From positions 16,892 through 26,527 of the forward strand of contig DMFQ01000020.1 of the NCBI GenBank assembly GCA_003450555.1: a stretch of DNA of 9,636 nt, read 5' to 3'. The position numbers were made by a program, and so were the translations under genes. Source of the DNA: Ktedonobacter sp. GTDB lineage: Bacteria > Chloroflexota > Ktedonobacteria > Ktedonobacterales > Ktedonobacteraceae. A model generated the notes under the pieces. The model was not told the DNA's origin, searched no databases, and worked only from the letters and a program-made list of their open reading frames with translations. Below are positions 6,769 through 9,636 of the stretch, in pieces. Each line of letters begins with the position of its first letter. Positions within the stretch are counted from its first letter, which is position 1.

Positions 6769-6849
6769 AGGAAGCAGGTAAGGGACTACCCTGTTGTTGA
6801 CATTATAGTATATAATGTCGCACAAGGTAATACTTATTGCCTGCTTCTT
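6769..6849 (+). repeat. Nested inverted repeats in the spacer upstream of the permease
   Basis: The outer arms GAAGCAGGTAA (6771-6781) and TTGCCTGCTTC (6837-6847) are complementary over 11 positions with one G-U. In RNA this extends to 13 pairs (6769-6781 with 6837-6849) if a second wobble is allowed. Inside lie a small GGG/CCC hairpin (6782-6784 with 6789-6791), the 9+9 bp palindrome at 6799-6819, and a competing hairpin GGTAAT/ATTGCC (6826-6831 with 6836-6841). The last shares bases with the outer 3' arm, so the two are mutually exclusive. This could be a structured 5' leader or an operator region. I do not recognise a known riboswitch class. Confidence 0.5.
6799..6819 (+). promoter_or_regulatory. 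Operator-like palindrome containing a consensus -10 box
   Basis: GACATTATA (6799-6807), a 3-nt spacer GTA, then TATAATGTC (6811-6819) form a perfect 9+9 bp inverted repeat. TATAAT at 6811-6816 is a perfect -10 hexamer on the + strand, and the mirror copy gives TATAAT on the - strand. TTGACA at 6797-6802 is a perfect -35 hexamer, but only 8 nt separate it from TATAAT, so they cannot form one normal sigma-70 promoter. No good -35 is visible 17 nt upstream of TATAAT. The symmetry and size fit a dimeric repressor site over a promoter. A transcript starting near 6823 would have a leader of about 230 nt before the permease. Confidence 0.45.
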
Positions 6850-7011
6850 GCCATTGTCACGTAGTTTCACTTACCGACTGTTTTAAGGAGGTGCGGAACC
6901 GACTAGAACACGCGTAATTTCCACAATCCCCCCGCTACACATGTTCATATATCGTTTGTTTGAATACAGATGCAGCTTTTTCCATTGTTTTTGCGCATCG
7001 ACGCATCAAAT
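6850..7011 (+). other. Remainder of the 374-nt spacer before the permease
   Basis: The spacer between the zinc-ribbon stop and the permease ATG (6677-7050) has no convincing gene. In this part I see TAAGGAGGTG at 6884-6893, an excellent Shine-Dalgarno sequence with no start codon 5-12 nt downstream. CGCATC occurs twice at 6994-6999 and 7002-7007. No -35/-10 pair of normal spacing is evident here. The length is compatible with an untranslated leader. Confidence 0.4.
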
Positions 7012-7033
7012 ACGTCACTTGTTAGGGTGACGT
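7012..7033 (+). promoter_or_regulatory. Hairpin directly upstream of the permease ribosome binding site
   Basis: ACGTCAC (7012-7018) and GTGACGT (7027-7033) are perfect 7-bp complements around an 8-nt loop. The Shine-Dalgarno AAGGAGG (7035-7041) starts one base after the stem and lies 9 nt before the ATG at 7051. The element could be an RNA structure affecting ribosome access, or a protein-binding dyad. The symmetry is visible in the sequence; the role is inferred. Confidence 0.45.
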
Positions 7034-7050
7034 GAAGGAGGCTACATTTC

Positions 7051-8604
7051 ATGGCTTCATCGAGCATCCGCGAAGTTACAACCTCGGCGACTTTGGAGGA
7101 GAAAAAGAAACTCCGTAAAGAATTCAACTACTTCGACATGATCTTTTATACCGTCGCCGCAATTATTGGTATCGATACGCTCGGGGCTGTTTCTTCTAGC
7201 GGCGGACAGGCTCTCACCTGGCTCCTTATTTCCGCTGTCACGTTTCTGCTGCCTTATGGTTTGCTCACTTCCGAGATGGGTAGCACTTTTACACAGGAAG
7301 GTGGCGTCTATGAGTGGTGCAAGCTAGCTGGCGGACGCATATTTGCATCCTTTGCAGCCATGCTCTACTGGATCTCCAACCCTTTATGGGTCGGTGGAAC
7401 GTTGGCTGTTACTGCTATCGCTGCCATCAAAATCTTCTGGTTTGGCAGTTCTTCTTATAAATTTGGCGGGAACAATGTGACCGACGCCATTGTCGAGATG
7501 GTGATTGCCCTACTATTCATCTGGGGAACCACCTGGTGCGCGATCATGTCGCTGCGCTTCGGTAAACTGCTTTCCGTTTATGGCTCTTTTGTAAAGCTGG
7601 CTCTCCTGGGCGTTTTCCTTTTGCTTACAATTGCTTTCGTCTTTGGCGGCCATGCATCTGGCCAACATCTTGGAGCTAGTGACCTGGTACCACATAATTG
7701 GGGACTGATCGTCAGCGCTATTTTGCCAGTGCTGATCTTTAACTGGGTGGGATTTGAACTGCAAAATGGTGCGGGCGAAGAGATGGAGAACCCACAGCGC
7801 GATGTGCCACGTTCAGTTATACGTGCAGGCATCACAGCAGTACTTGCTTATGGAATTGTCATCGCGGTGATCCTCTTTGCTCTCACCAAGGATCAACTTT
7901 CCAATGCCACTGGTTTCCTTAGCGCCTTCCAGGTTGTCTCTACCGTGCTTCCTGGTCCTATAGCAACAGCTCTAGGCTGGATTGTTGCGCTAGGCGTGGT
8001 TATCGCGCTCGCCTCAAGTGGTGGCACATGGATCATCGGTGCAGACCGCACATACGCGATTGCCGCGCTTGATCGTACTGCACCTCACCTCCTGGGACGC
8101 TTTAGCGGCAGGTATGGTACACCTATCGCAGTCAATGCCATGTCTGGTATAGTGGCGTCGCTGGCAATGTTCGCTGCGATTATCGTCAATGCATTTGGCA
8201 CAGGTAATATTGCTACGCTCTTTCAGCTTGTACTTGGTTTTGTCATCTCAACGACAACGCTTTCGTACCTGTTCATCTTTCCAGCGTATCTCATCTTACG
8301 CTACAAATATCCTGATATCCGTCGACCGTACAGGGTTCCCGGAGGGATGGTTGGGGCATGGATTGTCACGCTATTGCCGCTGACTTATGCCGCTATCGCA
8401 AGCTACTTCATCCTCTGGCCAACCGATGCCAATGTCAGTAGTGTAGGTCGTCTGACCTATGAATTGACACAGTTTGTCCCGCTTGGCATCATTGCCTTAC
8501 TTACCATTGTCTTCTACGTTTGGGGACAGAATGAAGCAAGTAACCAGGATGTCATTGTTGATATCGCGCCTGGCAGCGAATTTAGCGCTGGTGCTGGTGA
8601 GTAA
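7051..8604 (+). CDS. APC-superfamily amino acid permease
   Basis: A 517-residue polytopic inner-membrane transporter of the amino acid/polyamine/organocation superfamily, probably with 12 membrane segments. An N-terminal cytosolic tail (1-28) precedes TM1, whose unwound motif appears as IIGIDTLGAVSSSGG (38-52) where family members usually have a G-S/A-G-I-F type sequence. Other signatures are GGVYEWCKLAGG (84-95), GFELQNGAGEEMENPQRDVPRSV (234-256) in the TM6 region and following loop, and RRPYRVPGG (424-432) before the last segments. The start is supported by AAGGAGG (7035-7041) 9 nt upstream. Substrate cannot be read from sequence; the GIDTLG element recalls glutamate/GABA-type antiporters, but this is weak. 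The long structured leader suggests regulated expression. A terminator-like repeat follows. Confidence 0.92.
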   Translation: MASSSIREVTTSATLEEKKKLRKEFNYFDMIFYTVAAIIGIDTLGAVSSSGGQALTWLLISAVTFLLPYGLLTSEMGSTFTQEGGVYEWCKLAGGRIFASFAAMLYWISNPLWVGGTLAVTAIAAIKIFWFGSSSYKFGGNNVTDAIVEMVIALLFIWGTTWCAIMSLRFGKLLSVYGSFVKLALLGVFLLLTIAFVFGGHASGQHLGASDLVPHNWGLIVSAILPVLIFNWVGFELQNGAGEEMENPQRDVPRSVIRAGITAVLAYGIVIAVILFALTKDQLSNATGFLSAFQVVSTVLPGPIATALGWIVALGVVIALASSGGTWIIGADRTYAIAALDRTAPHLLGRFSGRYGTPIAVNAMSGIVASLAMFAAIIVNAFGTGNIATLFQLVLGFVISTTTLSYLFIFPAYLILRYKYPDIRRPYRVPGGMVGAWIVTLLPLTYAAIASYFILWPTDANVSSVGRLTYELTQFVPLGIIALLTIVFYVWGQNEASNQDVIVDIAPGSEFSAGAGE

Positions 8605-8615
8605 TCGCTAGCGAT
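8604..8615 (+). repeat. 12-bp perfect palindrome after the permease stop
   Basis: ATCGCTAGCGAT is self-complementary and begins with the last base of the permease stop codon (TAA 8602-8604). There is no unpaired loop, so it is a poor RNA hairpin and more likely a DNA dyad or chance. It lies about 80 nt before the hydrolase start. Confidence 0.3.
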
Positions 8616-8634
8616 AGCTGGACGCTCACTCAAA

Positions 8635-8694
8635 CCTTGTGATATGCTTGTCAATAGGTCAACCAAATAAACAAGCATATCACAAGGATTTTTT
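8635..8694 (+). terminator. Strong terminator-like 17-bp inverted repeat with T-run
   Basis: CCTTGTGATATGCTTGT (8635-8651) and ACAAGCATATCACAAGG (8671-8687) are perfectly complementary over 17 bp around a 19-nt loop. After one A, six T's follow at 8689-8694. This is the layout of an intrinsic terminator for the permease transcript, although the stem is AT-rich and the loop long. The T-run directly abuts the ATG of the hydrolase, and the 3' arm includes that gene's ribosome binding site. The element could therefore regulate both transcription into, and translation of, the hydrolase gene. Confidence 0.75.
8684..8688 (+). promoter_or_regulatory. Hydrolase ribosome binding site inside the hairpin arm
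   Basis: AAGGA lies 6 nt before the ATG at 8695, a normal spacing. Four of its five bases are paired in the 17-bp stem, so the folded hairpin would hide it from ribosomes. Confidence 0.6.
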
Positions 8695-9615
8695 ATGCCT
8701 TCCACATCCAGGAGACCGTTCGCTTTACTCTCTACTCTTGGGACTCTTGCTGCTGCTGGAGGAGCGGCTGCTTTGGCGGTACAACTCTATCGTCGCCCTG
8801 TCGAGACGGCAGTTTTTGTATCGCGCGCCGCTTTGCTGCTGGCAGGCGTGCGCGAGGAAACGTGTGATGTTGGAAACCTCCCTATCCATTACTACTGCGC
8901 GGGCCGACGTGGCACTCCCATCATACTGATCCATGGCATTGGTAACTCTGCTGAAGTCTGGTCGTCTCTGCTATTGCGTTTGAGTAAAGAATACCTGGTC
9001 TACGCCCCCGATTTGCCGGGTTTTGGCAAAACACCAGTAGCGTCAGAGGGATTTACTATCGCTACGCATGTTCTGTACTTGAAACGTTTTCTTGACTTGC
9101 TGGGTTATCCACAGGTGACACTGGTAGGCAATTCGCTGGGAGGCTGGATTGCAACGCGTTTTGCTCTAGCGTACCCTGAACGTGTACATCATCTTTACTT
9201 GCTCAACAGCGCTGGACTGAGACGTGAGGAGATGAATTCACCCTTCGCGGTAGATAGGGCAGCGGCTCAACGATCTGCGAATAACATGCTAGGATATCAA
9301 TTACCGCTTCCAGGCTTTATCCTCGATGCCATTGTGCGTACCTCGCAAATGCCGGCCTATGCCAAGTTCGTCACTCATTACGACTCTCAAGAGGAATTAG
9401 ATAGCGTGCTGTCTCAGGTGCACACGCCAACGACAATCATTTGGGGGGAAAAGGATAAGATTTTTCCGGTTACTTGTGCTTATGATTTTCATGCAGGTAT
9501 AGCTAACTCTGAACTCGTTCTCCTGCGCGGTATCGGGCATTTGCCACAGTTGCAGGCGAGTGCCAAAGTGGCAGAAATCATTATGAGAGATCATGCGCTA
9601 CGAGAGGAGCGGTAG
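8695..9615 (+). CDS. Membrane-anchored alpha/beta hydrolase
   Basis: A 306-residue alpha/beta-hydrolase-fold protein. Residues 9-30 (FALLSTLGTLAAAGGAAALAV) form one hydrophobic segment after a basic N-terminus (STSRRP), fitting a signal anchor or uncleaved signal peptide. The fold core begins near residue 60. The oxyanion motif LIHGIGN (His80-Gly81) and the nucleophile elbow GNSLGG (Ser147) are present. The acid is probably Asp254 in WGEKDKIFP, and the base His282 in GIGHLPQ. The triad is therefore complete and an active esterase or lipase-like enzyme is likely, but the substrate is unknown. The ATG is chosen because the hydrophobic segment needs it and AAGGA lies 6 nt upstream. That site is embedded in the preceding terminator-like hairpin. 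The remaining 21 nt to the window end hold nothing recognisable. Confidence 0.9.
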   Translation: MPSTSRRPFALLSTLGTLAAAGGAAALAVQLYRRPVETAVFVSRAALLLAGVREETCDVGNLPIHYYCAGRRGTPIILIHGIGNSAEVWSSLLLRLSKEYLVYAPDLPGFGKTPVASEGFTIATHVLYLKRFLDLLGYPQVTLVGNSLGGWIATRFALAYPERVHHLYLLNSAGLRREEMNSPFAVDRAAAQRSANNMLGYQLPLPGFILDAIVRTSQMPAYAKFVTHYDSQEELDSVLSQVHTPTTIIWGEKDKIFPVTCAYDFHAGIANSELVLLRGIGHLPQLQASAKVAEIIMRDHALREER

Positions 9616-9636
9616 TAGTCAGCAGATCGTCCAATC

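Noticed and set aside
6766..6777. GGAAGGAAGCAG, identical to the conserved helix-8 motif of bacterial signal recognition particle RNA
   Set aside because: The three bases before GGAA are ACA instead of a complement to GGA, so the tetraloop stem cannot form, and the flanks do not pair as an extended SRP helix. An Infernal search with the bacterial SRP model would settle it.
6618..6800. Overlapping + strand ORF running from the zinc-ribbon gene into the spacer
   Set aside because: Most of it is an out-of-frame reading of the coiled-coil gene. The part after ATG 6697 has no ribosome binding site and no recognisable protein features.
6797..6816. TTGACA plus TATAAT as a classic sigma-70 promoter
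   Set aside because: The hexamers are only 8 nt apart instead of about 17, so they cannot be used together; kept only as an operator-like palindrome with a possible -10.
8639..8929. 96-codon + strand ORF over the permease-hydrolase junction
   Set aside because: It is out of frame with the hydrolase, whose N-terminal anchor and catalytic motifs define the real frame.
1..9636. tRNA, rRNA, CRISPR array, insertion sequence or prophage genes
   Set aside because: No cloverleaf, repeat-spacer array, transposase, integrase or phage motif was found by reading both strands; gene content and base use look uniformly chromosomal.

Overview
This window looks like ordinary chromosome from a bacterium of about 50% GC, most plausibly a Chloroflexota/Ktedonobacteria-type organism. 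That placement is inferred from three things: a fused AroK-AroB protein, an EF-P with arginine rather than lysine at its tip, and a housekeeping gene order resembling the Firmicutes aroQ-pepQ-efp-accB-...-xseA-xseB block. A database search would be needed to confirm the taxon. All supported genes lie on the + strand.

Region 1 (1-6149) is one dense, probably operonic run. It starts with the 3' part of a bifunctional shikimate kinase/3-dehydroquinate synthase, followed by type II 3-dehydroquinate dehydratase (aroQ), an M24 Xaa-Pro peptidase and elongation factor P. Next come an AccB-like biotin-carrier protein, the two exonuclease VII subunits (xseA, xseB) and a DUF212 membrane protein. Junctions are tight: 4-nt gap, 4-nt ATGA overlap, 43-nt gap, 26-nt gap, 1-nt TGATG overlap, 78-nt gap, 22-nt gap. 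The functions are shikimate synthesis, peptide turnover, translation of proline-rich stretches, fatty-acid synthesis and DNA repair, which is typical of a housekeeping cluster rather than one pathway.

The strongest oddity is the AccB-like gene. It aligns without gaps to the biotinyl domain of AccB, but the biotin-accepting Met-Lys is Leu-Asn. The accC gene that normally follows accB is also absent here. The protein therefore cannot carry biotin on the usual lysine and may be a regulatory or structural paralogue, comparable in concept to plant BADC proteins.

Region 2 (6150-7050) contains a small zinc-ribbon/coiled-coil protein of unknown function behind a near-perfect ribosome binding site. 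It is followed by 374 nt with no convincing gene. That gap holds a weak terminator, nested inverted repeats around a 9+9 bp palindrome containing TATAAT, an orphan Shine-Dalgarno sequence, and a hairpin immediately before the ribosome binding site of the next gene. It is probably the control region of the transporter downstream.

Region 3 (7051-9636) encodes an APC-superfamily amino acid permease and a membrane-anchored alpha/beta hydrolase. Between them is a perfect 17-bp inverted repeat followed by six T's. It looks like an intrinsic terminator, yet its 3' arm contains the hydrolase ribosome binding site and the T-run touches the hydrolase ATG. No transposon, CRISPR, tRNA or rRNA was seen.
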